Positions 35,501 through 44,252 of a stretch of DNA of 64,000 nt are shown piece by piece. Made by a program: the position numbers and the translations under genes. Location of the stretch: positions 62,001 to 126,000 of the forward strand of contig NZ_JBBJCN010000002.1 of the NCBI RefSeq assembly GCF_037622515.1. The letters run 5' to 3'. How positions within the stretch are numbered: the stretch's first letter is position 1; the number at the start of each line of letters is the position of its first letter. The stretch comes from Paradesertivirga superstes (lineage in GTDB: Bacteria; Bacteroidota; Bacteroidia; Sphingobacteriales; Sphingobacteriaceae). The notes under the pieces were generated by a model. That model saw only the letters and a list, made by a program, of their open reading frames with translations, was not told the DNA's origin and made no database searches.

Positions 35501-36205
35501 TTAGAAATTCGGTTTAAGTACGTATTTATTATAAAACCTGAAAATATGCTCGGCAGCTTCTTCAGCTGTGTCTACCAGGCGGTAAAGGTTTAAATCTTCA
35601 GGATTGATATTTCCCGCCTCAACCATTTGCTTATTAACCCAATCCAATAGACCGCTCCAATAATCGGTGCCGACTAAAACGATTGGGAAACGGGCAATTT
35701 TACCGGTTTGAATCAGAGTAATCGCCTCAAACATTTCATCCATTGTGCCGAAGCCACCCGGAAGTATAATAAAGCCTTGTGAGTACTTCATAAACATTAC
35801 CTTCCTCACAAAGAAGTAATCGAATTCAAGAAGTTTATCCCGGTCGACGTATTTATTATGAAACTGCTCAAACGGCAGTTCAATATTTAAGCCTACCGAT
35901 TTTCCACCCGCTTCATAGGCTCCTTTATTTGCAGCTTCCATAATACCAGGGCCGCCCCCTGAAATTACTCCATAACCTTTTTCAGTAAGCAAACGGGCAG
36001 TATCTTCAGCCAATTTATAGTACTTATTTTCATTTGTGGTTCTGGCCGAACCAAATATTGATACACATGGACCTATTTTCGCAAGTTTCTCAAAGCCATC
36101 CACAAATTCGGCCATTATCTTAAATATCTGCCATGAATCTGTAACTTTAATTTCCTGCCAATCTTTATTATCGAAAGCATTTCTTATCTGTTCATCACTT
36201 GTCAT
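35501..36205 (-). CDS. LOG family protein (TIGR00730, Rossmann fold)
   Basis: The 234-residue protein has the LOG/lysine-decarboxylase-like motif PGGFGTMDE (near 153-161) with GGGPGIMEAANKGAYEAGG (near 83-101) forming the nucleotide-binding part. Family members in plants and bacteria are cytokinin riboside 5'-monophosphate phosphoribohydrolases or nucleotide 5'-monophosphate nucleosidases. Its real substrate here is unknown. The preceding symporter gene is 18 bases upstream on the same strand, suggesting co-transcription. Confidence 0.9.
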   Translation of the reverse strand: MTSDEQIRNAFDNKDWQEIKVTDSWQIFKIMAEFVDGFEKLAKIGPCVSIFGSARTTNENKYYKLAEDTARLLTEKGYGVISGGGPGIMEAANKGAYEAGGKSVGLNIELPFEQFHNKYVDRDKLLEFDYFFVRKVMFMKYSQGFIILPGGFGTMDEMFEAITLIQTGKIARFPIVLVGTDYWSGLLDWVNKQMVEAGNINPEDLNLYRLVDTAEEAAEHIFRFYNKYVLKPNF

Positions 36206-36223
36206 AGTTACAAAATAAAAAAA

Positions 36224-37702
36224 TTAAAAACTTGTTTGATCCTGGGTTCTTCTGCTTGTTAATAATAGCATAAGATACGTAATAAAGGCGTTAATAATAA
36301 TCAGCTCGAAACCAATCACGTACCCGGTCCACATTTTTGAATTAAAATCAAGGAAAAAACAAATAGCCGGAGAAAGTACACAAATAAAAGGCACTAGTTT
36401 ATCTTTCACTGCACGATTAGTAATCATACCAAAAGCAAATAATCCCAGTAACGGGCCATAAGTATAGCCAGCCGCCTTGAATATGGCGTTCACTACAGAA
36501 TCGTTATTTATTACTTTGAAGCCCAAAATTACTAAAAGCATCAAAAAGGAGAATACCATATGAACTAAATGCCTGGTGCGCACTAACTTTGGTGAATTGT
36601 GATCTTTATTTTTATCGAAATTTAAAAAATCGATACAAAAAGAAGTAGTCAGAGCAGTTAAAGCAGAATCTGTAGTAGCAAATGTTGCTGCTGTTAAACC
36701 TGCCATGAAAATTATAGCTGGAATAATATTGAGATGGTTCAATGCGATTTCCGGGAATAAATGATCAGGTGTCCGGAAAGATGTAACATCGATATTATTT
36801 TTAGCTGCAAACATATAAAGTAATGCCCCAACGCTTAAAAAAAACAAGTTAATTACCACAAAGATCCCTGTGAAAGTCAGCATGTTTTTTTGCGCCTCTC
36901 CAATATTTTTACAGCTAAGATTCTTCTGCATTAAATCCTGATCTAGACCAGTCATTGCCAACGTAACAAAAATCCCTCCCAAAAACTGTTTTAGAAAATG
37001 TGATTTTGAACCTAAAAAATCCTCCCAGAAAAAAATCCTGGAATACGAGCTTTCCTTTACTGCTTCAAATGTTTCAGCGATATTAAGATCAAGCCTCTGA
37101 GAAATAAAAACAATGGAAAGCATCACAGACAACAACAAAAACACTGTTTGCAGGGTATCTGTTATAATAATCGTTTTTAAGCCGCCTTTAAATGTGTAAA
37201 GCCATATCAGTATCAAACACAAAGAAATTGTCACCCAAAAAGGAACGTTCCATGCATCAAAAATGAATTTTTGAAGCACTATCCCCACAAGATATAAACG
37301 AAATGCCGAGCCGATTGTACGGGAGATCAGAAAAATCATCGAACCCGATTTATAACTCCAGTAACCTAACCTTTTTTCAAGATAGGTGTAGATGGAAATC
37401 AGGTTCATACGATAATACATAGGGAGCAAAACCGTGGCGATTAATACAAAACCAACGGCGTTACCGAGGATAAATTGAAAATAACCAAAGCTGCTTTTAC
37501 CCACCGCTCCGGGTACAGAAATAAAAGTTACTCCCGATAATGCAGTACCTATCATACCAAATGCAACCAGGTACCACCGCGAATTTCGATTTGCTATAAA
37601 GAACGTTGAATTGTCTGAGGAATTTCTGGATGTAAAATACGAGACAGCAATAAGTAGAATAAAATAGCTAACTATAAATGATAATAATACTCCCGGCGAC
37701 AT
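36224..37702 (-). CDS. Sodium:solute symporter (SSS family)
   Basis: This 492-residue inner-membrane protein has about 13 hydrophobic segments. Typical parts are NRNSRWYLVAFGMIGTALSGVTF near the start (ALSGVTFISVPG forms the first half-helix), GGLKTIIITDTLQTVFLL (near 169-186) and GLTAATFATTDSALTALTTSF (near 335-355), which carries the Ser/Thr pair that co-ordinates Na+. The substrate is unknown (sugars, amino acids or sialic acids are usual). It precedes the LOG gene. Confidence 0.92.
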   Translation of the reverse strand: MSPGVLLSFIVSYFILLIAVSYFTSRNSSDNSTFFIANRNSRWYLVAFGMIGTALSGVTFISVPGAVGKSSFGYFQFILGNAVGFVLIATVLLPMYYRMNLISIYTYLEKRLGYWSYKSGSMIFLISRTIGSAFRLYLVGIVLQKFIFDAWNVPFWVTISLCLILIWLYTFKGGLKTIIITDTLQTVFLLLSVMLSIVFISQRLDLNIAETFEAVKESSYSRIFFWEDFLGSKSHFLKQFLGGIFVTLAMTGLDQDLMQKNLSCKNIGEAQKNMLTFTGIFVVINLFFLSVGALLYMFAAKNNIDVTSFRTPDHLFPEIALNHLNIIPAIIFMAGLTAATFATTDSALTALTTSFCIDFLNFDKNKDHNSPKLVRTRHLVHMVFSFLMLLVILGFKVINNDSVVNAIFKAAGYTYGPLLGLFAFGMITNRAVKDKLVPFICVLSPAICFFLDFNSKMWTGYVIGFELIIINAFITYLMLLLTSRRTQDQTSF

Positions 37703-37844
37703 AGTTTAATATTGAGTTCTAAAAGTATAAAGATATATTATAATGCGAATACTGATTAATGGGATTGCACAGATTATTGAGATACAAGCACTAAATTTCA
37801 TAACCACAATTAAATAATATCCTTCTAATCCCTATTTTTACACA

Positions 37845-38462
37845 ATGAATTTCTCTTCCCGCTTACTTGAAAATGCTGTATCCGAATTTTCTAAATTACC
37901 GGGTGTGGGGCAAAAAACCGCATTGCGTTTGGTTTTGCACCTGCTTAATCAACCTGTACAGGATGTTGAACGCTTTAGTGATGCATTAACCAGACTTAAA
38001 AAAGAAATTCGATTTTGCGAAGTATGTAAAAACATCTCAGATAGTTCCATTTGCGAAATATGTTCAAGCAAGAAACGGGATAAGACCCTGGTTTGTTTGG
38101 TTGAAGATACCCGTGATGTTATGGCTATCGAAAACACCAATCAATATAATGGCGTATACCATGTTTTAGGAGGCTTAATTTCACCTATGGATGGTATAGG
38201 GCCTTCAGATCTAAATATCGATTCAATTGTTGAACGGGTAAAGACAGGAGAAATTCAGGAGGTGATCCTCGCATTAAGCGCCACAATGGAAGGAGATACC
38301 ACCATATTTTATCTGTATAAAAAATTAAAAGATTTCCCGGTAAAATTCAGCACTATAGCAAGAGGAATAGCTTTTGGCGGTGAAATTGAATATGTAGATG
38401 AAATCACTTTAGGCAGATCTATTATTACCAGGGTCCCCTACGAGAATTCATTACTTAAATAA
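37845..38462 (+). CDS. recR: Recombination mediator protein
   Basis: RecR works with RecO and RecF to load RecA on gapped DNA. The 205-residue protein has the HhH motif (LPGVGQKTALRLVLHLL, near 18-34), a four-Cys zinc finger (CEVC and CEIC, near 57-72) and a Toprim domain (VCLVEDTRDVMAIE, near 83-96). The length is typical. It is divergent from the symporter gene. The short-chain dehydrogenase gene follows 77 bases later. Confidence 0.97.
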   Translation: MNFSSRLLENAVSEFSKLPGVGQKTALRLVLHLLNQPVQDVERFSDALTRLKKEIRFCEVCKNISDSSICEICSSKKRDKTLVCLVEDTRDVMAIENTNQYNGVYHVLGGLISPMDGIGPSDLNIDSIVERVKTGEIQEVILALSATMEGDTTIFYLYKKLKDFPVKFSTIARGIAFGGEIEYVDEITLGRSIITRVPYENSLLK

Positions 38463-38539
38463 ATGCTTAATTTTACTTACCAAATAAAGCTTTTGAATTG
38501 CCCTTTCAGCTTTTACCTTTGACCATTATCAAACATTCA

Positions 38540-39355
38540 ATGTCTTTAAAAAACAAAACCGTAATAATTACAGGAGCATCGTCGGGTATCGGCAAATCAT
38601 GCGCTGAAGAATTTGCCCGTCAGGGGGCAAATCTTGTATTGGGAGCCAGGCAATATGTTACTCTTTGCGAAATTGCAGAAAACCTTGAGGCAAGCTATGG
38701 AATTAAAGCTATAGCGGTTCAGTGCGATGTTTCTAAAGAAGATGATTGTAAATTATTGATAAAACAGGCAATACTTACCTTTAATCGGATTGATGTATTA
38801 GTTAACAATGCAGGGATTAGCATGCGGGCGCTATTTAATGATCTGGATCTGGTGGTTATCCGCAACCTGATGGATATTAACTTCTGGGGCACAGTTTACT
38901 GCACTAAATTTGCGTTGCCCGAACTCTTAAAAAACAAAGGCTCTGTAGTAGGAGTTTCATCCATTGCTGGATTCAGAGGATTGCCAGGGCGAACCGGTTA
39001 CTCGGCTTCAAAATTTGCGATGAATGGTTTTCTGGAAGCATTACGGGTAGAAAACTTAAAGACCGGCCTGCATGTTATGATTGCCGCCCCAGGGTTTACA
39101 GCCTCTAATATCAGAAATACAGCACTTGCTAAAGATGGAATTTCACAAGGAGAAACCAGTATGGACGAGAGTAAAATGATGAGTGCTGATGAGGTTGCAA
39201 AAAATATCGTTAACGGTGTTATACATCGAAAAAGAACTTTAATAATGACTTCTCAAGGTAAACTTGCAGTGTTAATGAATAAATTACTGCCTGCCTGGGT
39301 GGACAAAAAAGTGTTTGAAATATTTGCAAAGGAAAGAGATCCGCTGATTAAATAG
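38540..39355 (+). CDS. Short-chain dehydrogenase/reductase
   Basis: The 271-residue classical SDR has the cofactor motif TGASSGIG near the N-terminus, NNAG, and the catalytic Ser (VSSIAG) with the YSASK Tyr/Lys pair. The Arg of GAR after strand beta2 suggests NADPH preference. The substrate is unknown. I take the ATG at 38540; a TTG at 38498 would add 14 residues with no family resemblance. It ends 8 bases inside the tail of the convergent MEDS gene. Confidence 0.92.
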   Translation: MSLKNKTVIITGASSGIGKSCAEEFARQGANLVLGARQYVTLCEIAENLEASYGIKAIAVQCDVSKEDDCKLLIKQAILTFNRIDVLVNNAGISMRALFNDLDLVVIRNLMDINFWGTVYCTKFALPELLKNKGSVVGVSSIAGFRGLPGRTGYSASKFAMNGFLEALRVENLKTGLHVMIAAPGFTASNIRNTALAKDGISQGETSMDESKMMSADEVAKNIVNGVIHRKRTLIMTSQGKLAVLMNKLLPAWVDKKVFEIFAKERDPLIK

Positions 39356-39986
39356 ATACATTATCTACTTTTTTATAAAGAATTTCTGGTGAATCCCTTT
39401 TACCATCAATCATCATGGAATGGCTTGTACAGATATGAGCCATACTTTCGTCCGGATTTTGAGTAAAGCCGCTTTTAGGGTAGGCACAGAATAGCTTAAA
39501 TGATTCTGTCGCCAGAAAGGCATTCCATAAATGTTCCAGATTTACTGTAGCTCCCTGATGGCCCTGCTCCCACAAGAGAGCCACCATTTCTCCAAAAGCG
39601 CGAACAGGCCTGTCTTTTTTATACGCTTTTTTTAAAAGGTTTGATACAAAGACTCTGAATTTCGCCTCATCCGGCCAACCGTCGACCATAAACTGTTCAA
39701 GAGCTTCATTAGCATCAATTGCAAGGTACTGGTTTTCAGAAATTAAGGATTTCACGCTAACTGCATGCGCTTTGAGCCTCGATTCAAGCTCCTTTAAATG
39801 TGCTTTTCTGGCAATTACAATAATACAGTCTCCGGAGTTAATTCCATCTCCTACAAAACCGGCAAGGGTGTCAAAAAAAACCTCTTTGTCTTCATAAATT
39901 TGAACCACATGATCGCATGGCGCGATCTCTCCCCAAAATATTTTGGGACTGCTTTTACTCCAGGTAAGACTATTTGTGAGATGCAT
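39348..39986 (-). CDS. MEDS domain protein (DcmR-like sensory domain)
   Basis: The 212-residue protein is almost entirely a MEDS domain (methanogen/methylotroph DcmR sensory domain). It shows HVVQIYEDKEVFFDTLAGFVGDG (VQIYED is diagnostic), CIIVIARKAHLKELESRL, and RAFGEMVALLWEQG. The fold derives from RecA/KaiC-like ATPases but the Walker motifs are lost. Such domains usually sit in front of histidine kinases or regulators; here there is no output domain, so it may interact with a separate kinase. It overlaps the SDR gene by 8 bases on the opposite strand. Confidence 0.83.
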   Translation of the reverse strand: MHLTNSLTWSKSSPKIFWGEIAPCDHVVQIYEDKEVFFDTLAGFVGDGINSGDCIIVIARKAHLKELESRLKAHAVSVKSLISENQYLAIDANEALEQFMVDGWPDEAKFRVFVSNLLKKAYKKDRPVRAFGEMVALLWEQGHQGATVNLEHLWNAFLATESFKLFCAYPKSGFTQNPDESMAHICTSHSMMIDGKRDSPEILYKKVDNVSI

Positions 39987-40104
39987 TAACTTGAAAAATC
40001 AATTTGTTTTTGTAAAAAGACAATGTTCCAGGCTGATATTTGTTACTAAGATCCGGAAACAATAAATACTCCATGGGAGATCAAAAAATCTGAAAATCGC
40101 CACA

Positions 40105-40989
40105 TTAATGAAGCGGTCTTCTTTTAATAAGACCACCATTAGTTTCGGTAATTACATTCATAACGATAAATGCCTTACGATCTATATTTTTCACTACCTC
40201 TTTAACTTTGGGAACCTCTAAGCGGGTTACAACGGTAAAGATGATATCTATTTCTTTTTCATCATACAGATTACTGCCGTAACCTCTTTCTCCTTTATAA
40301 ATCGTTACTCCCCGGCCTAATTCGGTGGTGATGGCATGTCTGATATCTTTACTCTTCGCAGAAACAATTGTTACACCGGTATACTCTTCAATACCCTGAA
40401 TGATAAAATCAACTGTTTTTGAGGCCGAAAGATAAGTTAGGATGGAATACAGGGCAGCTTCAATACCAAGGATAAAGGCAGCAACAGAAAAAATCGCCAC
40501 ATTAATCAGCAAAATAATATCACCTATGGAGAAAATACTTTTCCGGTTTATGTACACAGCAATAATCTCAGTTCCATCCAGTACACATCCTCCTCTGATT
40601 GCCAGTCCGATTCCCGCCCCCAGAAAAAAACCTCCAAATATTGAAATCAGTAACTTATCGTTAGTAATTACCGGAAAATTGAAGAAATATATAATCAGAG
40701 CCAGGGCGAATACCGCTATTAAAGTATGGGTGGCGAATGTTTTACTGATTTGCCGTATCCCAACCAATATAAATGGAATATTGAATAGAACAAGCCATAA
40801 TGATACAGGTACACCTGTAATATGATTAGCCAATAATGACAATCCGGTCACTCCCCCGTCGATAAAGCCATTAGGTAACAGAAACCCTTTTAAACCAAAA
40901 GCTGCAAGAAAAACGCCGATAAGAACCAGTAACCATTTACCAATTTTTTGTTTTAATAAAATAATATACTTTGTCCTTTTGCTATACAT
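40105..40989 (-). CDS. YitT family membrane protein
   Basis: The 294-residue protein has about five to six transmembrane helices in the first 200 residues (GVFLAAFGLKGFLLPNGFIDGG near 20, GGCVLDGTEI near 132). A soluble DUF2179 domain follows at about 210-290 (IIFTVVTRLEVPKVKEVVK). YitT proteins are widespread; the DUF2179 part resembles ligand-binding ACT-like modules. The function is not established. It is divergent from the trp operon, separated by 323 bases that include the trp leader. Confidence 0.88.
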   Translation of the reverse strand: MYSKRTKYIILLKQKIGKWLLVLIGVFLAAFGLKGFLLPNGFIDGGVTGLSLLANHITGVPVSLWLVLFNIPFILVGIRQISKTFATHTLIAVFALALIIYFFNFPVITNDKLLISIFGGFFLGAGIGLAIRGGCVLDGTEIIAVYINRKSIFSIGDIILLINVAIFSVAAFILGIEAALYSILTYLSASKTVDFIIQGIEEYTGVTIVSAKSKDIRHAITTELGRGVTIYKGERGYGSNLYDEKEIDIIFTVVTRLEVPKVKEVVKNIDRKAFIVMNVITETNGGLIKRRPLH

Positions 40990-41115
40990 TGTGGCTAAAA
41001 TAATCCTTTTAACTAAACATATACTTCAGTTTTTCAAAAAAAACATAAAAGTTTTGCAGAGCACAAAAGATATAGGCATATTTGCTACACTTAGATAAGT
41101 CCTGCATGAGCATAT

Positions 41116-41146
41116 TGTTCAATTAACGCAATTTTTAAGTTTTTGC
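41116..41146 (+). promoter_or_regulatory. Possible promoter of the trp operon
   Basis: TTG at 41116-41118 and a TAAGTTTTTG stretch at 41137-41146, about 18 bases apart, loosely fit the TTG / TAnnTTTG pattern. Transcription from here would start about 18 bases before the leader peptide. The match is imperfect. Confidence 0.3.
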
Positions 41147-41168
41147 AAGGTTTAGTCCCGATAAATAA

Positions 41169-41222
41169 ATGAAAATAACAATTGTATATATTTCCTGGTG
41201 GTGGCAATTGTTAATTCCTTAA
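41169..41222 (+). CDS. trpL: trp leader peptide with three consecutive Trp codons
   Basis: A 17-codon ORF encodes MKITIVYISWWWQLLIP and stops with TAA at 41220-41222. Codons 10-12 (41196-41204) are TGG TGG TGG, extremely unlikely by chance just upstream of a tryptophan operon. It begins with ATG at 41169 and ends within the attenuator's second segment. The role would be to sense charged tRNA-Trp: a ribosome stalled at the Trp codons changes folding of the mRNA downstream. It is too short for normal gene finding. Confidence 0.88.
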   Translation: MKITIVYISWWWQLLIP

Positions 41223-41291
41223 GCAATTCCAATAGGTATATATTTTAAAAATAACATAACCTGGGTTGCTCTAATAGCAACCTTTTTTTTT
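41206..41291 (+). promoter_or_regulatory. Transcription attenuator of the trp operon
   Basis: Four segments give exclusive pairings. Segment 1 AATTGTTAA (41206-41214) pairs with TTAAGCAATT (41219-41228, one bulged G). Segment 2 AGCAATTC (41222-41229) can instead pair over all eight positions, two of them G-U, with segment 3 GGGTTGCT (41263-41270). Segment 3 can also pair with segment 4 AGCAACC (41276-41282), followed by nine T (41283-41291), forming a terminator. A ribosome stalled at the Trp codons frees segment 2 and prevents termination; one at the stop codon covers segment 2 and permits it. Confidence 0.87.
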
Positions 41292-41312
41292 GCCTTACAG
41301 AGGCGCCATCAA

Positions 41313-42305
41313 ATGAAAGAAATATTAAACCATTTATTCGAACACAAAACATTTACAAAATTACAGGCCAAAGAAATTTTAATCAACATTGCAACCGGTA
41401 AATACAATCCGTCGCAAATGGCAGCCTTTTTAACTATTTATTGTATGCGCAGCATAACAGTAGATGAACTTGAAGGCTTCAGAGATGCTATGCTTGATCT
41501 GTGTTTGAAACCCGGCCTTGAAGGTTATGAATTAATTGATTTGTGCGGAACTGGCGGCGATGGTAAAAACACCTTTAATATCTCCACTCTTGCCTCCTTT
41601 ATTGTTGCAGGAGCAGGCTATAATGTGGCTAAGCATGGAAACTATGGGGTTTCATCCGGATGCGGATCATCCAACGTAATGGAATATTTAGGCTACCAGT
41701 TTACAAATGATTCCGGAACATTAAAAAGAAGCCTGGATAATGCCGGAATCTGCTTTCTGCACGCACCCCTCTTTCATCCGGCAATGAAAACTCTTGCACC
41801 TATCAGAAAAGAATTAGGTGTAAAAACCTTTATAAATATGCTGGGGCCAATGGTAAATCCATCGCAACCGCAAAATCAGATTGTTGGTGTTTTTAGCCTG
41901 GAACTAGCCAGGAAATATGCATATATTCATCAGAAAACATCTAAGAAATACACCATTATCCATGATTTGGGAGGATATGATGAGATATCTTTAACTAATT
42001 CTTTTAAAACATTTACTCCAACAGGTGAAACGATTCATACGCTGGAAAGTCTGGGATTTGAAAGAATACGTCCTGAACTGATTGGCGGAGGTGAAACCGT
42101 TCAGGAGTCGGCCAAAATTTTTATGGATGTTTTAAAAGGAGCTGGTACTACAGAACAAAACAATGTTGTTTTGTGCAATGCTTCCATGGCTATTAAAACA
42201 ATTCATCCTGAAAAGAGCTTTGCTGATTGCTATTACATTGCTGAAGAATCTTTACAGAGTAAAAAAGCTTTAAATAGCTTTAATACGTTAATTTCTATAA
42301 AATGA
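41313..42305 (+). CDS. trpD: Anthranilate phosphoribosyltransferase
   Basis: TrpD joins anthranilate and PRPP to phosphoribosyl-anthranilate. The 330-residue protein carries the PRPP-binding motif CGTGGDGKNTFN (78-89), KHGNYGVSSGCGSSNVMEYLG (where KHGN binds anthranilate and Mg) and LGPMVNP. The length is as expected. It is the first structural gene after the attenuator, with its ATG 21 bases past the terminator U-tract. Its stop overlaps the trpF start by 4 bases. The upstream partners trpE and trpG are not here. Confidence 0.97.
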   Translation: MKEILNHLFEHKTFTKLQAKEILINIATGKYNPSQMAAFLTIYCMRSITVDELEGFRDAMLDLCLKPGLEGYELIDLCGTGGDGKNTFNISTLASFIVAGAGYNVAKHGNYGVSSGCGSSNVMEYLGYQFTNDSGTLKRSLDNAGICFLHAPLFHPAMKTLAPIRKELGVKTFINMLGPMVNPSQPQNQIVGVFSLELARKYAYIHQKTSKKYTIIHDLGGYDEISLTNSFKTFTPTGETIHTLESLGFERIRPELIGGGETVQESAKIFMDVLKGAGTTEQNNVVLCNASMAIKTIHPEKSFADCYYIAEESLQSKKALNSFNTLISIK

Positions 42306-42943
42306 CTTTAAAGGGTTTGAAGCTAAAAGTTTGCGGGATGCGGGATGCTGAAAACATCAGCGAACTCGCCATGCTTGAACCTGATTATATGGGCTTTATA
42401 TTTTATCCACAGTCTAAGCGCTATGCAGCGGATCTGGATGTTGAAGTATTAAATGCCTTGCCATCAGAAATAAAAAAGACGGGTGTTTTTGTTAACGCTG
42501 CTTACACGGAAATCAGCCAGAAGATTGACACATATAAGCTGGATGCAATTCAATTACATGGAACAGAAAGTCCTGAGTTTTGTATCAGATGCAAGCAACT
42601 TGACGTTGAAGTAATTAAAGCGTTTGGAGTGGATAAAGATTTTGATTTCAGTGATTTATCTGCGTATAAAGAAGCGGTAGATTATTTCCTTTTCGACACC
42701 AAAACCGATCTGCATGGAGGTTCGGGAAAAACGTTTGATTGGAATATCCTGCAAAAATATTCTTTACAAAAACCCTATTTTTTGAGCGGGGGCTTAAGCG
42801 CCGATAATCTTACAGAAATTAAACAAATAAACGATCCAAGACTTTATGCACTTGACCTGAACAGTCGTTTTGAACTGGAACCAGGCTTAAAGAATATAGA
42901 AAAATTAACAGCAGTTTTTAATGAAATAAAAATCCCGGATTAG
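42302..42943 (+). CDS. trpF: Phosphoribosylanthranilate isomerase
   Basis: This TIM-barrel isomerase performs the Amadori rearrangement of phosphoribosyl-anthranilate to CdRP. The 213 residues include the catalytic Cys in KVCGMRDAENI (Cys11), the MGFIFYPQSKRY block, VFVNA, IQLHG, the catalytic Asp in FLFDTKTDLHGGSGKTFDW (FDTKT), and FLSGGLSADN for phosphate binding. It is monofunctional (no fused TrpC). It overlaps trpD by 4 bases and is 15 bases before the trpB start. Confidence 0.96.
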   Translation: MTLKGLKLKVCGMRDAENISELAMLEPDYMGFIFYPQSKRYAADLDVEVLNALPSEIKKTGVFVNAAYTEISQKIDTYKLDAIQLHGTESPEFCIRCKQLDVEVIKAFGVDKDFDFSDLSAYKEAVDYFLFDTKTDLHGGSGKTFDWNILQKYSLQKPYFLSGGLSADNLTEIKQINDPRLYALDLNSRFELEPGLKNIEKLTAVFNEIKIPD

Positions 42944-42958
42944 GGATTGGAGGACAAT

Positions 42959-44140
42959 ATGAGTTATCATGTAAATGAAAAAGGATATTTCGGAGCTTTT
43001 GGCGGAGCCTATATTCCCGAGATGCTTTATCCGAATGTTGAGGAGCTAAGAACTAAATACCTGGATATTATTTATGAGCCAGGCTTTCAGGAAGAATATC
43101 AGCAACTGTTAAAAGATTATGTTGGACGCCCCTCACCTCTTTATCTTGCAAAACGCCTTTCGGAAAAGTATGGTGCAAACATTTATTTAAAGCGTGAAGA
43201 CCTGAATCATACAGGTGCGCACAAAATAAACAATACGGTGGGTCAGATCTTGTTGGCTCAGCGACTAGGCAAAAAACGTATCATCGCCGAAACAGGCGCC
43301 GGTCAGCATGGAGTTGCAACCGCTACAGTTTGCGCTTTAATGGGGCTGGAATGTGTGGTTTATATGGGTGCAGTTGATATTGAAAGACAAGCACCCAATG
43401 TTGCACGTATGAAAATGATGGGCGCTACCGTAATTCCTGCTATTTCAGGAAGTCAGACTTTAAAAGATGCTACAAATGAAGCTTTACGCGACTGGATAAA
43501 TAATCCGGTAGATACCCATTACATTATCGGATCTGCAGTCGGGCCACATCCTTATCCTGATATGGTAGCACGCTTTCAGGCAATAATTTCTGAGGAGACC
43601 AGGTGGCAGTTAAAAGAAAAAACAGGGAAAGAAAATCCTGATTATGTTCTTGCCTGTGTTGGTGGCGGTAGTAATGCTATTGGTATGTTTTATCATTTTC
43701 TGGATGAACCGGATGTTAAGCTAATCGCTGTTGAAGCCGGAGGCAAGGGTGTTGACACCGGCGAATCTGCTGCTACGACATTTCTAGGAACAGAAGGCGT
43801 TCTGCATGGCAGTCGGTCTATTGTTATGCAAACAGAAGACGGTCAGGTTGTAGAACCATATTCTATTTCTGCCGGATTGGACTATCCGGGTATCGGTCCG
43901 CAACATGCACATTTGTACAAGTCTAAACGTGCCGAATATGTAAGCATTACCGACGACGAAGCAATGCATGCCGGATTGGAACTAACCAGACTTGAAGGGA
44001 TTATTCCGGCTATTGAAAGTGCGCACGCTTTTGCATACCTTAATAAAATGAATTTTAAAGGTGGTGAGAGTGTTGTTGTTTGCCTTTCGGGCCGTGGCGA
44101 CAAAGATTTAAGTAACTACATGAATTATTTTGGATTTTAG
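42959..44140 (+). CDS. trpB: Tryptophan synthase beta chain
   Basis: The beta subunit condenses indole and serine to tryptophan with PLP. The 393-residue protein has the PLP lysine Lys89 in HTGAHKINNT, the GAGQHGVATAT loop (with Gln and His) and the PLP phosphate-binding CVGGGSNAIG. It is a TrpB1-type enzyme expected to partner with TrpA. I start at ATG 42959, which has GGAGG six bases upstream; a TTG at 42947 would add four residues. A 112-base gap then separates it from trpA. Confidence 0.97.
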   Translation: MSYHVNEKGYFGAFGGAYIPEMLYPNVEELRTKYLDIIYEPGFQEEYQQLLKDYVGRPSPLYLAKRLSEKYGANIYLKREDLNHTGAHKINNTVGQILLAQRLGKKRIIAETGAGQHGVATATVCALMGLECVVYMGAVDIERQAPNVARMKMMGATVIPAISGSQTLKDATNEALRDWINNPVDTHYIIGSAVGPHPYPDMVARFQAIISEETRWQLKEKTGKENPDYVLACVGGGSNAIGMFYHFLDEPDVKLIAVEAGGKGVDTGESAATTFLGTEGVLHGSRSIVMQTEDGQVVEPYSISAGLDYPGIGPQHAHLYKSKRAEYVSITDDEAMHAGLELTRLEGIIPAIESAHAFAYLNKMNFKGGESVVVCLSGRGDKDLSNYMNYFGF

Positions 44141-44252
44141 ATAGATGATTACACAGATTATAAGAGGATTATATGATTTTAGATTATCTATACAGAAACC
44201 ATTTAGCTCCTTTCTTCTCAAATCGCATATCTAGTATCTCATATCTCAAAAA
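44141..44252 (+). other. Unusual spacer between trpB and trpA
   Basis: The other trp genes touch or overlap, but here 112 bases intervene. The right half has near-repeats of the type ATATCTAGTATCTC / ATATCTC (44227-44248). I see no gene, terminator or start signal in it. Confidence 0.5.

Noticed and set aside
38498..38539. TTG-extended N-terminus of the SDR gene
   Set aside because: The cofactor motif of SDRs sits within the first 15 residues of the ATG start at 38540; the extension is unlike the family.
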